Assembly: GCA_029560585.1 (NCBI GenBank)
Contig: JAKQKQ010000041.1
Span: 33,413-97,412, forward strand
Length of the DNA stretch: 64,000 bases
Direction: 5' to 3'
Origin: Verrucomicrobiota bacterium
GTDB taxonomy: Bacteria > Verrucomicrobiota > Verrucomicrobiia > JADLBR01
This document shows, piece after piece, positions 49,771 through 58,772 of this stretch; position 1 is the first letter of the stretch, and each line of letters begins with the position of its first letter. The notes below the pieces were generated by a model. It worked only from the letters and a program-made list of their open reading frames with translations. It searched no databases and had not been told where the DNA came from. The translations under genes and the position numbers were made by a program.

Positions 49771-52536
49771 ATGGTATCGGGCGCGAAAGTCGCTGAGGCG
49801 GGCGTGTTGTCTTCTGGCAACGGCAGCGTCGGTTCCGGGGCCAACGGGGCCCTGCTCGAGGGCCTGTACGAGTCGTGGCGCCGTGATCCCGCTTCGGTGG
49901 ATGCGACGTGGCGCGCGTTTTTCGAGGGGTTTGAGCTGGGCTGCCAGCAGGCCCCGCCGCCGGCGGGGGCGGTGGTCGCGGGGCAGGATCCCTCCGCGCT
50001 GAGGAAGCAGGGGTCGATCTTCACCCTCCTCTTCAGCTATCGGATGCTTGGGCATTATATCGCGAACCTGGATCCCCTCGGGTTCAACAAGTCGGAGCTG
50101 CCCGAGCTCGACCTGAAGAGCTTCGGTTTTGGCGAGGCCGATCTCGACACGGTGTTTGGGTCGCTGACGCTCGCGGGAGGGGGGCCCAGGAGCCTGCGGG
50201 AGATACTGGCGATCCTGAAGGACACGTACTGCGACACCCTGGGTGTCGAGTACATGCACATCCAGGATTTTGAGTCGCGCTACTGGCTGCGCGAGCGCAT
50301 GGAGCCTTGCCGGAATCGGCCATCGTTTTCCGTTGAGAAGAAGAAGCGCGTTCTTTTCCACCTGCTGGAGGCGGAGCTGTTCGAGAACTTCCTGCACACG
50401 CGCTACGTTGGCAAGAAGCGCTTCTCGCTGGAGGGTGGGGAGACGCTCATCCCGGCGCTGGATTCCGTTCTGGAGGCGTGCCCGCGCTTCGGGATCCGGC
50501 AGGTCATCATGGGCATGGCGCACCGGGGCCGCCTGAACGTGCTGGCCAACATCCTTGGCAAGGACCTGTGCCAGGTGTTCGCGGAATTCCACGACAAGTA
50601 CGTCTCGGCCAACGTGCGCGGCGATGGCGACGTGAAATATCACCAGGGCTACGAGGCCGTCTGCCGGGTATCGTCGGGCGAAAGCGTCGGGGTGAGCCTC
50701 GCGCCCAACCCCAGCCATCTGGAGGCGGTGGATCCCGTTGTCCAGGGCAAGGCCCGCGCATGGCAGCGGCGACTCGACGACATGAGCGGGCGCTCGAGCG
50801 TTTTGCCGGTGCTGGTGCACGGCGACGCAGCGTTCATCGGGCAGGGCGTCGTGGCGGAGACATTCAACCTCTCCCAGGTCGATGGCTATCGGACCGGCGG
50901 CACCCTGCACATCATTGTCAACAACCAGATCGGTTTCACGACCCTGCCGCAGGATGCCCGCTCGACGCACCACTGCACCGCCATCGCGCAGATGCTCAAC
51001 ATCCCGATCTTCCACGTGAATTGCGACGACCCGCTCAAGGCCGTCTACGCCATCGAGCTGGCGCTGGAATTCCGGCAAAAATACCACCGCGACGCCGTCG
51101 TGGACCTGGTCTGCTATCGCCGACTCGGTCACAACGAGGGCGACGAGCCGAGCTTCACGCAACCGACGCTCTATTCCGCGATCAAGAAGCACGCCGGCGG
51201 CAGCCGGATGCTGATGGACCGGATGATCCAGGACGGCGAGCTGACGCGCGACGAGGTGGACGCATATGTGGGCGCATTCAAGGGGAGGCTGGAGGACGCG
51301 CTCAACGCCTGCAAGCCGGTGACCAGTCAGTTCGTGCCGGCGATCAAGGCGCCGTTGAGCTGCCCGCAGCTGCTGGAACCATTTGATTCGTCGGTGAAGC
51401 CAGAAGTGTTGCGCGAGGTCGGCGAGGCGATCACGCGGGTTCCAGAGACGCACAGGGTGAACGCCAAGATCGGCCGGCTGATGGAGCAGCGGGGCCGGAT
51501 GGCGCGCGGCGAGGAACCGGTGGACTGGTCGTTCGCCGAGGCGCTCGCATTCGGCACACTGTTGCGGGAGGGGGTGCCGATCCGGCTTTCCGGCCAGGAC
51601 AGCCGGCGCGGCACGTTCAGCCAGAGGCACTCGGTGCTCTATGACATAGAGACGCGGAAGCGCTACGTCCCGCTGCGCAACGTGGCGCGCGACCAGGCGG
51701 TGATCTGCATCTACAACAGCCCGCTTTCAGAAATGGCGGTGCTCGGCTTTGACTTTGGCTACAGCCTCGACTACCCGGATATGCTCGCGATCTGGGAGGC
51801 GCAGTTTGGGGACTTTGCCAACGGCGCCCAGGTCATCATCGACCAGTACATCTGCAGCGCCGAATCGAAGTGGGGCGTGACGTCGCGGATCGTCCTGCTG
51901 TTGCCCCACGGCTACGACGGGCAGGGTCCGGAGCACTCGAGCGCCAGGCCGGAGAGGTTTCTCCAGCTCTGCGCCGAGGACAACATCCAGGTCGCCAACT
52001 GCACCACCCCGGCGAGCTACTTCCACATCCTCCGGCGGCAGGCGCAGCGCGAGATACGCAAGCCGCTGGTGATCCTGACGCCCAAGAGCCTGCTGCGCGA
52101 TCCGCGCTGCACGTCGCGCCTCGGCGAATTGGCCGGCGGACGATTCCACGAGATCCTGCCCGATCCGAAGGTGGCCTCCGGGGCCCGGCGCGTGGTCCTG
52201 TGCTCTGGCAAAGTGTATTATGATCTGGTGGAGCGGCGGAAGCAGGTGGGGGGACACGGCATCGCGATCGTGCGCATCGAGCAACTCTATCCCCTCCACA
52301 CCGCGAGGTTGAAAGAGATCGTGGCGGCCCATGCCCCGGGCGCGGATCTGGTGTGGTGCCAGGAGGAGTCTGAGAACATGGGCGCCTGGGCCCACATTGA
52401 ACCGAGGTTGCGCAGGCTCTTCGGCCGCGAGATTTGCTATGCGGGGAGGGATGCTTCCTCGAGTCCAGCGACCGGCTCGCACGCGATCCACGAACTGGAA
52501 CAGCGCGACCTTATCGAGCGCGCGATACCCGCCTGA
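49771..52536 (+). CDS. sucA: 2-oxoglutarate dehydrogenase E1 component
   Basis: The 921-aa protein matches E. coli SucA (933 aa) in length and layout. The N-terminal [20 protein letters not shown] resembles the E2-interacting tail. It also carries [20 protein letters not shown] (TPP site), [40 protein letters not shown] (Mg/TPP loop), [20 protein letters not shown] and [20 protein letters not shown]. It decarboxylates 2-oxoglutarate with thiamine diphosphate and passes the succinyl group to E2. sucB follows 16 bases later. No E3 (lpd) gene follows. ATG 49771 is not preceded by a good ribosome site, but the N-terminal domain fits it. Confidence 0.95.
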   Translation: MVSGAKVAEAGVLSSGNGSVGSGANGALLEGLYESWRRDPASVDATWRAFFEGFELGCQQAPPPAGAVVAGQDPSALRKQGSIFTLLFSYRMLGHYIANLDPLGFNKSELPELDLKSFGFGEADLDTVFGSLTLAGGGPRSLREILAILKDTYCDTLGVEYMHIQDFESRYWLRERMEPCRNRPSFSVEKKKRVLFHLLEAELFENFLHTRYVGKKRFSLEGGETLIPALDSVLEACPRFGIRQVIMGMAHRGRLNVLANILGKDLCQVFAEFHDKYVSANVRGDGDVKYHQGYEAVCRVSSGESVGVSLAPNPSHLEAVDPVVQGKARAWQRRLDDMSGRSSVLPVLVHGDAAFIGQGVVAETFNLSQVDGYRTGGTLHIIVNNQIGFTTLPQDARSTHHCTAIAQMLNIPIFHVNCDDPLKAVYAIELALEFRQKYHRDAVVDLVCYRRLGHNEGDEPSFTQPTLYSAIKKHAGGSRMLMDRMIQDGELTRDEVDAYVGAFKGRLEDALNACKPVTSQFVPAIKAPLSCPQLLEPFDSSVKPEVLREVGEAITRVPETHRVNAKIGRLMEQRGRMARGEEPVDWSFAEALAFGTLLREGVPIRLSGQDSRRGTFSQRHSVLYDIETRKRYVPLRNVARDQAVICIYNSPLSEMAVLGFDFGYSLDYPDMLAIWEAQFGDFANGAQVIIDQYICSAESKWGVTSRIVLLLPHGYDGQGPEHSSARPERFLQLCAEDNIQVANCTTPASYFHILRRQAQREIRKPLVILTPKSLLRDPRCTSRLGELAGGRFHEILPDPKVASGARRVVLCSGKVYYDLVERRKQVGGHGIAIVRIEQLYPLHTARLKEIVAAHAPGADLVWCQEESENMGAWAHIEPRLRRLFGREICYAGRDASSSPATGSHAIHELEQRDLIERAIPA

Positions 52537-52552
52537 CACAGGAGCAAAACCC

Positions 52553-53779
52553 ATGGCCACAGAGATCCGCGTCCCCTCGTTCGGTGAATCCGTCACATCT
52601 GGCATCGTCGGCGCCTGGGTCAAGAAAGAGGGCGATTTCGTCGAGAGCGGCGACACCCTGCTGGAGATTGAGACCGACAAGGTCACGGCCGAGATTCCCG
52701 CGCCCTCGGCAGGGGTGCTGCACCTCACTGCAAAAGAGGGGGATCAAGTCAACGTCGGGCAAGTGATAGGCACAATTGATGAGACGGCCCCGAGGCCCGC
52801 GGCGAAGCGGGAGGCCGCCCCGGCCAAGCAGGCGCCGGAGAAGGCGGCGGTCGCCACCGTTGCGGCGAAGCCACCCGCCAAGGCCGAACCCACGAGCGCG
52901 CCGCCCCAGGCAAAGGCGCCCGCCGGGGCATCTGCCGCCCCGGCTGCCGACGGCCGCGGGTCCGAACCGTTGCCGCTGCCGCCGTCGCTGCGGCGCATGG
53001 TCCGCGAGGGCAAGATCTCCGGGGACGCGGGGCGCATCCCGGCCGCCGCGCTGGAGAAGCTCGGCGCGCCCTCCCTTGGCGAGCGGACGACCCGGCGACC
53101 GATGTCCACCATCCGGCGCAAGATCGCCGAGCGGCTGCTGTCGGCGCAGGCCGGCGCGGCCATGTTGACGACCTTCAACGAGGTCGACATGTCGGCCGTC
53201 ATGGCCCTGCGCAAGCGCTACCAGGATCGCTTTACACAGAAACATGGCATCAAGCTCGGCGTGATGTCCTTCTTCGTGCGCGCCGCCGTCGAGGCGCTTC
53301 GCGCCATCCCGCAGATCAACGCGCGCATCGATGGCGCGGAGATTGTCGAGAACCATTTCTATGACATCGGGGTTGCCATGTCCACGGATCGCGGGCTCAT
53401 GGTGCCGGTCCTGCGCGATGCGGATCGCATGTCGCTCGCCGAGATCGAGCGGGCCATCGCCGAATTCGCGACAAAGGCCCGCGCAGGCAAGATCGCGCTG
53501 ACCGACCTCGAGGGCGGCGTGTTCACGATCACGAACGGGGGCGTCTTCGGCTCCATGCTTTCGACGCCCATCTTGAACCCCCCGCAGAGCGGCATCCTCG
53601 GCATGCACGCCATCACCGACCGCCCCGTTGCGGTCGATGGCCGCGTCGAGATCCGCCCGATGATGTACCTCGCGCTCACTTACGACCACCGCCTTGTCGA
53701 TGGCCGCGAGGCAGTCACCTTCCTCGTGCGGGTCAAGGAGTTCATCGAGCAGCCGGGGTCCGCTCTGCTGGGGCTCTGA
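52553..53779 (+). CDS. sucB: Dihydrolipoyl succinyltransferase (E2 of 2-oxoglutarate dehydrogenase)
   Basis: The 408-aa protein starts at ATG 52553 after AGGAG (about 8 bases upstream). The lipoyl domain (1-75) has the lipoylated Lys in [14 protein letters not shown] (K43). A long Ala/Pro/Lys linker follows (about 80-135). A peripheral-subunit-binding domain (about 140-165: [20 protein letters not shown]) then leads to the catalytic domain (about 180-408) with [15 protein letters not shown] carrying catalytic H379 and D383. [20 protein letters not shown] is typical of succinyltransferases. It transfers succinyl to CoA. Its position right after sucA makes a two-gene E1-E2 operon. Confidence 0.95.
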   Translation: MATEIRVPSFGESVTSGIVGAWVKKEGDFVESGDTLLEIETDKVTAEIPAPSAGVLHLTAKEGDQVNVGQVIGTIDETAPRPAAKREAAPAKQAPEKAAVATVAAKPPAKAEPTSAPPQAKAPAGASAAPAADGRGSEPLPLPPSLRRMVREGKISGDAGRIPAAALEKLGAPSLGERTTRRPMSTIRRKIAERLLSAQAGAAMLTTFNEVDMSAVMALRKRYQDRFTQKHGIKLGVMSFFVRAAVEALRAIPQINARIDGAEIVENHFYDIGVAMSTDRGLMVPVLRDADRMSLAEIERAIAEFATKARAGKIALTDLEGGVFTITNGGVFGSMLSTPILNPPQSGILGMHAITDRPVAVDGRVEIRPMMYLALTYDHRLVDGREAVTFLVRVKEFIEQPGSALLGL

Positions 53780-53926
53780 AAAGATAATCTCCCCCGCCCG
53801 GGACGAGGACAGGGGACGTGGGCCGTCTCACGTTTTGTACGCCCCGTTCGCCCTGAGCGTGAGCGCGGCGGGCGGGTCGGTTTTCGCTTCCCAGCACGGC
53901 ACGTTTGGCAGAAAGTAAAACACCAT

Positions 53927-54907
53927 ATGAAGACATTGCGTTCTGCGGCGTTCATCACGGCGATTGCGGGCATCCTGGCGCACGGCGCCCGCGGGGAGGA
54001 TTTCCGGATCGGGATGATCGGCCTGGACACCTCGCACGCGGCGGCGTTCTCGAAGGTGCTGAACGCGACAAATTCCCCGTACGGCTGCAAGGTCGTGGCG
54101 GCTTTCCCGATGGCGTCCAAGGACGTGACGTCATCGACAAACCGCATCGACAAGTACACGGCGCAGTTGCGAGATGAATTTGGGGTGAAGATCGTTGGGA
54201 GCATCCAGGAACTGGTGGGGATGGTGGATGGCGTGATGGTGGAGGCCGTGGACGGGCGACCGCACCTTGCGCAGGCGCGGCCGGTGATTGCGGCCGGCAA
54301 GCCCCTGTTCATCGATAAGCCGGTGGCGGCCAGCCTCGAGGACGCGATGGAGATCTATCGGTTGGCGGAGGAGAAGAAGGTGCCTTGCTGGTCTGCGTCA
54401 TCGCTGCGGTATTCGACGTGGGCGCAGGAGGCGCGCGCCGGTGCGGTGGGGGATGTCCTGGGCTGTGACGCCTTCAGCCCGTGTTCGCTGGAGGAGCACC
54501 ACCCCGACCTCTACTGGTACGGAATCCACGGGGTGGAGGTCCTTTTCACCGTGATGGGCCCGGGTTGCAAATCGGTGCGCAGGGTGAGCACGCCCGATTT
54601 TGACCAGGTGACGGCCATCTGGAACGACGGCCGCATCGGGACTTTCCGCGGCACCCGCAAGGGCAAACACGACTACGGCGCGACGGTGTTCGGCTCGAAA
54701 AAGATTGTGGCGAGCGTCGGATACGGGGGCTATGAGCCGCTGCTGGTGCAGGTGGCCGAATTCTTCAAGACCAAGAAGGTCCCGGTCGCGCCCGCGGAGA
54801 CCATCGAGATCTGCGCTTTCATGACCGCGGCGGACGAGTCCAAGAAGCGGGGCGGGGCCGAGGTGACCCTCGAGGAAGTCATGGCCGCCGCTCGCGGCAA
54901 ACGATAG
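53927..54907 (+). CDS. Exported Gfo/Idh/MocA family protein with a Sec-type signal
   Basis: The 326-aa protein has an N-terminal signal (MKTLRSAAFITAIAGILAHG, cleavage near ARGED) without twin Arg. FRIGMIGLDTSHAAAFSKVL follows in place of the usual GxGxxG, so the dinucleotide loop is altered. FIDKPVAASLEDAMEIYRLA stands in for the EKP motif (DKP), and the C-terminal domain begins near PDLYWYGIHGVEVLF. It resembles a sub-family of secreted Gfo/Idh/MocA homologues with a G-L-D-T-S-H motif. Whether it still binds NAD(P) is uncertain. It is 147 bases after sucB with no clear link to it. Confidence 0.78.
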   Translation: MKTLRSAAFITAIAGILAHGARGEDFRIGMIGLDTSHAAAFSKVLNATNSPYGCKVVAAFPMASKDVTSSTNRIDKYTAQLRDEFGVKIVGSIQELVGMVDGVMVEAVDGRPHLAQARPVIAAGKPLFIDKPVAASLEDAMEIYRLAEEKKVPCWSASSLRYSTWAQEARAGAVGDVLGCDAFSPCSLEEHHPDLYWYGIHGVEVLFTVMGPGCKSVRRVSTPDFDQVTAIWNDGRIGTFRGTRKGKHDYGATVFGSKKIVASVGYGGYEPLLVQVAEFFKTKKVPVAPAETIEICAFMTAADESKKRGGAEVTLEEVMAAARGKR

Positions 54908-55014
54908 CCATCGCAGGAAAGAGTCCCCAGAATCGGGGCGCTTGCCCACGGATACCCCAGGGCATGCCTCACCGACGCGAGGCCACGGCGGAAACCCATC
55001 CCGAAAGAGGGAAT

Positions 55015-55085
55015 GGGTCGGGGGGGGATCGAACCCACGACCAATTGGTTAAAAGCCAACTGCTCTACCACTGAGCTACCGACCC
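55015..55085 (-). tRNA. tRNA-Lys (anticodon UUU)
   Basis: Reading the minus strand, GGGTCGG (5' acceptor) pairs with CCGACCC. The D-arm is GCTC-AGTGGTA-GAGC, the anticodon arm TTGG-CTTTTAA-CCAA with anticodon TTT, and the T-arm GTGGG-TTCGATC-CCCCC has one U-C mismatch. At 71 nt it is slightly short, and CCA is not encoded. The integrase gene begins about 90 bases beyond its 5' end, the usual neighbourhood of integrated elements, but no duplicated tRNA end was found in this window. Confidence 0.92.
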
Positions 55086-55177
55086 TAAATAATTCGACAT
55101 CAGTAACTTCTGACAGAAAATAGCGTCCCGAAACTATCCCTTGTATACTGATTTTATATACTGTACGTTCTTGGGAG

Positions 55178-56302
55178 GTGAAAACGGCCCCAAAAACGAC
55201 CCCCGAGGCCAAGAAGCCGAAGCTCTGGCGGCGGGCGGGACAATGCCTGTACGTCTACAACCCATCAGGCGGGTATTATGCCCGCGCCCGCATCCGTGGC
55301 AAACTCAAAACCCATTCGCTTGAGACCAAGGACCGGAAACTTGCGGATCGCAGGCTTCGGGATTGGCTGAACGATCAAGACCGGATGGACCCCCATGCCG
55401 GGGACATGACCCTTGAGGGATTGGCGGAAAAGTACGTGGCGACGCTCAGGGGCGCTGAGAAGACGGTTTCCATCAAGAGGCGCGTGGCCCGTGAGCTGGT
55501 GGAGCGCTGGCCAAGCGATGCCCCACGGCGCATTGCCAGAATCCGGCAGGGGCATATTAAGACCTGGCTGGCCGGATTCGATTTCGGGGCATCCGCCTAC
55601 AACGCGCATTATTGGACCGTGCGGGCGATGTTCGCGCAAGCGGTGGCAGACCGGATCATTGCCGAGAATCCGGCAGAAGGCATCGACAACGCGAAACGCG
55701 AGCGCCCCCGCCGTCTCACGCCATCATGGGGGCAATTCCGCGAGATCGTGGCCAGCGTGCGCAATCAGCGGTGGTCCGAGCATGGCGAAGACAGTGCGGA
55801 CCTGATCGAGTTCATGGGACTGTGCGGGGTGGGGCAGGCCGAGGCGGCGGGGCTGTGCTGGAAGCATGTCGACTTCATCAAAGGCGAAATGCTGTTTTTC
55901 CGCGTCAAGACCCGCACCGCCTACGGGGTGCCGATATTTCCACAGGCGCGCCCCCTCTTGGAGAAGATGCGCGATGCGGTGGGGGGCCACCCAGACCCCG
56001 AGGCCCCCGTCTTCAAGGTCAAGGACCCCAAGATCGCGCTGGAAAAGGCGTGCAAGCGCCTCGGTTTCGCTCACTACTCGCCTCGTTCCCTGCGGCGGAT
56101 GTTCGTCACGCGGTGCATCGCCCTCGGCATTTCCCCCAAGATCGTCGCCCAATGGCAGGGCCACCAGGACGGCGGGGCGCTGATCCTCCGCGTCTACTCC
56201 CACATCATTGATGCCCACGCGCAACGCGAGGCCGCGAAGTTGGTTGCGGAATACGAGGGGGTGGACAACGTGCTGCCTTTCGCCCCAGCGGCCGTGCGGT
56301 GA
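55178..56302 (+). CDS. Tyrosine recombinase/integrase of a Verrucomicrobiota-type subfamily
   Basis: GTG 55178 gives 374 aa. The N-terminal SAM-like DNA-binding domain (about 77-180: TLEGLAEKYVATLRGAEKTV) precedes a catalytic domain. The usual first Arg (G-L-R-x-x-E-A) reads GLCGVGQAEAAGL (214-226) with G in its place. Lys (FFRVKTRTAYG, K244), SPRSLRRMF (R306), WQGHQDGG (H329) and RVYSHI (Y340) can be matched. The GxGQAEA and PRSLRRMF words recur, as I recall, in Verrucomicrobiota integrases. It should cut and join att sites of the element. It lies next to tRNA-Lys; direct repeats TATACTG at 55144 and 55157 lie upstream. Confidence 0.85.
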   Translation: MKTAPKTTPEAKKPKLWRRAGQCLYVYNPSGGYYARARIRGKLKTHSLETKDRKLADRRLRDWLNDQDRMDPHAGDMTLEGLAEKYVATLRGAEKTVSIKRRVARELVERWPSDAPRRIARIRQGHIKTWLAGFDFGASAYNAHYWTVRAMFAQAVADRIIAENPAEGIDNAKRERPRRLTPSWGQFREIVASVRNQRWSEHGEDSADLIEFMGLCGVGQAEAAGLCWKHVDFIKGEMLFFRVKTRTAYGVPIFPQARPLLEKMRDAVGGHPDPEAPVFKVKDPKIALEKACKRLGFAHYSPRSLRRMFVTRCIALGISPKIVAQWQGHQDGGALILRVYSHIIDAHAQREAAKLVAEYEGVDNVLPFAPAAVR

Positions 56303-56459
56303 TGGGCTTGTGAACGCGGGCGCTGCGCATGCGATATGCCGGGAATGCAAACTCCAAACACTGTTTGTGGCGCGAGTCGAGGATGCCGACCAGATTTCGC
56401 TGCGGCGTCATGAGTTCTAGATCAGCGTGCGGGTGAAACCGAAGAACCGAGGCAAGGCC

Positions 56460-57311
56460 ATGAGAAAAAAGAAGAGTCAGGATATTCGCAATCCCAAGAC
56501 CCAAGAGGCAAGACGGTGGTATGTGCCGGCTAAGGATACGAGTCATCGCCATCGACCGCGAGCCACGGAAATATTGGAGTACAAGATCGAGAGTGCGATT
56601 CTCCGCCTCAGTGAAATCGCAAGTTCTGGAAACGAGGGGGCGGAAATGGCCCTCCTTCGAGTTCTTGAACTGAATTTTTATTCCTTTTTGGGTCTGTCCA
56701 CAATTGAGGACAAGCAGGAGAAATGGGATTGTGCCAAGTTCGTGTGTTTGGCGCGTGAATTGGGGGACCTGGTCGATGTTCTTAACAGGCACGTGGACAG
56801 GGATCCGGGTTTCGCTGAAGCCATCAGACCGCATTGCCAGAAAATCGACAAGTGGCCAGTTGTGGTGGATTCGGTTGCCTCGCCGGGTCGGAAGAACAGG
56901 AAGGCGAAAGCACGGCCCGGATGTTGGGAGGCGGCTCGAAGCCTTGTTGAACGCCTCGATGTTGGGAGAACTGGACGAGCACCGCAGATTCGAGCAACTC
57001 CGGGAACCTTGGCATGGGATTTGAGAGCTTGGTATTTGCGCGTCATGCAATCTCAGGAATCGGGTTCGAAGGCAGTGATTTGGCATCAGTTCGATCCCCG
57101 TGTGGGAGGCTGGGTCAGCATGCGTGACATGCCGCCACTGACCGCGGCGAGCGCCGATGAATGGGCGGACGCGTTTTTCTCTGACCTCTTCATGGTCGGT
57201 GGAAACTGGAAGAAGTGGGCCGACAGATTGGGCTCAGACGCCCGAGGCGAGGTTTTGAAACTCCTGCGGAAATGGGCTGGAGTAGAACGGGAGCGCGTAA
57301 GGCGGGCATAG
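56460..57311 (+). CDS. Uncharacterised protein of the integrated element
   Basis: ATG 56460 gives 283 aa; GTG 56427 would add 11. I do not recognise a family. The N-terminus is very basic (RKKKSQDIRNPKTQEARRWY). A helical middle (EYKIESAILRLSEIASSGNE, ALLRVLELNFYSFLGLSTIE) is followed by an Arg/Lys-rich link and a conserved-looking C-terminus, DPRVGGWVSMRDMPPLTAAS then EWADAFFSDLFMVGGNWKKW. There is no signal peptide or membrane segment. Its basic N-terminus and place right after the integrase suggest an element-specific accessory, possibly DNA-associated, but nothing shows the role. A GGCCCGGA/TCCGGGCC hairpin (57328-57346) follows it. Confidence 0.6.
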   Translation: MRKKKSQDIRNPKTQEARRWYVPAKDTSHRHRPRATEILEYKIESAILRLSEIASSGNEGAEMALLRVLELNFYSFLGLSTIEDKQEKWDCAKFVCLARELGDLVDVLNRHVDRDPGFAEAIRPHCQKIDKWPVVVDSVASPGRKNRKAKARPGCWEAARSLVERLDVGRTGRAPQIRATPGTLAWDLRAWYLRVMQSQESGSKAVIWHQFDPRVGGWVSMRDMPPLTAASADEWADAFFSDLFMVGGNWKKWADRLGSDARGEVLKLLRKWAGVERERVRRA

Positions 57312-57382
57312 GGCTTCCGAACGTTCTGGCCCGGATATTCCGGGCCAATAAAACCTGACCACTGACTGTTGCCAAAAGCACT

Positions 57383-57706
57383 TTGGCGTTCCAGCGTGGT
57401 GGGGTGAAGACAAGCGCATTTCGGAGTACGCTAAGCGCTGGGGCGTCGAGTCTAGCGCCGGAGAGTCAACCCCTACGGCCACGGCCGACAACGGGGCCGG
57501 CTTTTGTTGCACAGGCGGGTGACGGGACGCAGGTTCCCAAGCGGGGATTCCGCGTCAATGAGGCGGCGGCGTACCTGGGCGTCAAACCCATCAGTGTGCG
57601 TCGCCTGATTCTGCGCGGGCTCCTGCGACCGTCCCGTGTGTTGCGGACCCTGATCATTCCAAAAGAACAACTGGACGCACTCCTTGAGGACGGTGAGCGG
57701 CCATGA
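57383..57706 (+). CDS. Excisionase-like helix-turn-helix protein
   Basis: The frame from TTG 57383 encodes 107 aa; GTG 57404 is another possible start. Only the C-terminal part is a recognisable domain: GFRVNEAAAYLGVKPISVRR (helix-turn-helix, about 57-76), then LILRGLLRPSRVLRTLIIPK and EQLDALLED. It matches the HTH_17/excisionase pattern (x-V-x-E-A-A-x-x-L-G-V...I-x-x-L-I-x-x-G-x-L). The N-terminal 50 residues are Ser/Pro/Arg-rich and look untranslated or linker-like. Such proteins bind att sites to steer excision, or regulate the element. Its stop overlaps the next start as ATGA. Confidence 0.65.
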   Translation: MAFQRGGVKTSAFRSTLSAGASSLAPESQPLRPRPTTGPAFVAQAGDGTQVPKRGFRVNEAAAYLGVKPISVRRLILRGLLRPSRVLRTLIIPKEQLDALLEDGERP

Positions 57707-57831
57707 CGGCGGGCGAATTGGTCGAGAGACGATCGGCAACCAACAAGCCGGGCGCGGTCAAGGGCAGGCGGATCTTCCACGTCCAGAGCGTGCAGGACTT
57801 CCTCGCCAGGCAGATGAAAGGCGGCGCGTAG
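57703..57831 (+). CDS. Small 42-aa protein between the HTH and primase-like genes
   Basis: ATG 57703 overlaps the previous stop (ATGA), and the TAG at 57829-57831 shares one base with the next GTG start. The product has 42 residues, with MTAGELVERRSATNKPGAVK, GRRIFHVQSVQDFLARQM at the end. The tight overlaps on both sides support a real coding frame. The sequence resembles the short beta-alpha tail of HTH_17 proteins (RIFHVQSVQDFLAR), so it may be a very short DNA-binding or adaptor protein. No function is known. Confidence 0.6.
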   Translation: MTAGELVERRSATNKPGAVKGRRIFHVQSVQDFLARQMKGGA

Positions 57832-58772
57832 TGAGCGTTGTCGCCGCCCCCGGAATCCCGGGCGCTACGCTGCGGAAGCTGCAATCGCCGCCGCCGGTGG
57901 GATCCAGGCACGCCCATGCGCGGGACGTGTCCTTCGCGCTGGTCGGGGCGGGCTGGGACGAACCATCGGTGTTCGCCCTGATGCGCCCCCTCTATGATCG
58001 GGGCAGCTTCCCCGACGGCGAGCTCCGTTGGATCATCCGGGGCGCGGTGCGGCGCAGGCCGAGCCCGGAGACGGCACGCGACCCCCACGCAGAACAACCC
58101 GCGGCCAAGAAACCGCCCGAACTGCGCCGTCCCTCCGACGCCAACCTCAAGCGCATCTCCGAAGTGAGGGGAATCGGGATCGAGGGTGTCCGGCTGTGTG
58201 CTGAACGGGGCTTGCTGTGGCGCGCCGATATCTGCGGCCATCCGTCGTGGGTCGTGGCCGACGCGACCCGGCGGGGAATGCAGGCGCGGCGCCTGGATGG
58301 CCGACCCTATCCGGCGGTCGGTGGCCTGTGCGAGCGCAAGGCGCACAACCCTTCGGGCACGTCAACCCGGCATCCCGTCGGACTACCCGAAGCCGCGGGC
58401 AAGGGCTCGATCCTCCTGGTGGAAGGGTCGGCGGATTTCGTGGCGGCACACCACCTCCTCTGGTGCGAGGAGCGTGAGGGGGACGCCGCGGTCGTGTGCA
58501 TGCTCGGCGCCGGGCTGGCGATCCCGGCCGCCGATCTCGCGGCGCTCTCCGGCAGGCGCGTGCGCATGGTGCCGCATCTCGACGCCGGGGGAATGCGCGC
58601 ATGCGGGCGTTGGTGCGGGCAGCTGCGAGAGGTCGGCTGCGGGGTCGACGCGTTCTCGCTGGACGGTCTGCGGAAGCTGGATGGCACCCCGGTGTGTGAC
58701 CTCAACGACCTCCTCCTTATCCATCCCGACGATTTCGAGATGCACCGCGCGCTCTGGAGCCTCGTGCCATGA
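57831..58772 (+). CDS. Toprim-domain primase-like protein
   Basis: GTG 57831 gives 313 aa. The N-terminus (VSFALVGAGWDEPSVFALMR and LYDRGSFPDGELRWIIRG) resembles the helical accessory region of plasmid/phage primases. A central zinc-poor part (DICGHPSWVVADATRRGMQ, ARRLDGRPYPAVGG) precedes a Toprim domain (about 192-300) with catalytic E198 in SILLVEGSADFVAAHH. The later PHLDAGG and CDLNDLLLIHPDD motifs replace the usual DxD. It probably makes primers for element replication. It overlaps the next gene by ATGA, so the two are translated together. Its host strand and place before the origin-like region fit a replication cassette. Confidence 0.72.
   Translation: MSVVAAPGIPGATLRKLQSPPPVGSRHAHARDVSFALVGAGWDEPSVFALMRPLYDRGSFPDGELRWIIRGAVRRRPSPETARDPHAEQPAAKKPPELRRPSDANLKRISEVRGIGIEGVRLCAERGLLWRADICGHPSWVVADATRRGMQARRLDGRPYPAVGGLCERKAHNPSGTSTRHPVGLPEAAGKGSILLVEGSADFVAAHHLLWCEEREGDAAVVCMLGAGLAIPAADLAALSGRRVRMVPHLDAGGMRACGRWCGQLREVGCGVDAFSLDGLRKLDGTPVCDLNDLLLIHPDDFEMHRALWSLVP

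Noticed and set aside
57088..57099. Possible second copy of the tRNA-Lys T-arm (GTTCGATCCCC) as an attachment site
   Set aside because: Only 11 bases match, the copy is on the strand opposite to the tRNA, and it lies inside the coding frame of the unknown gene; it is likely chance.
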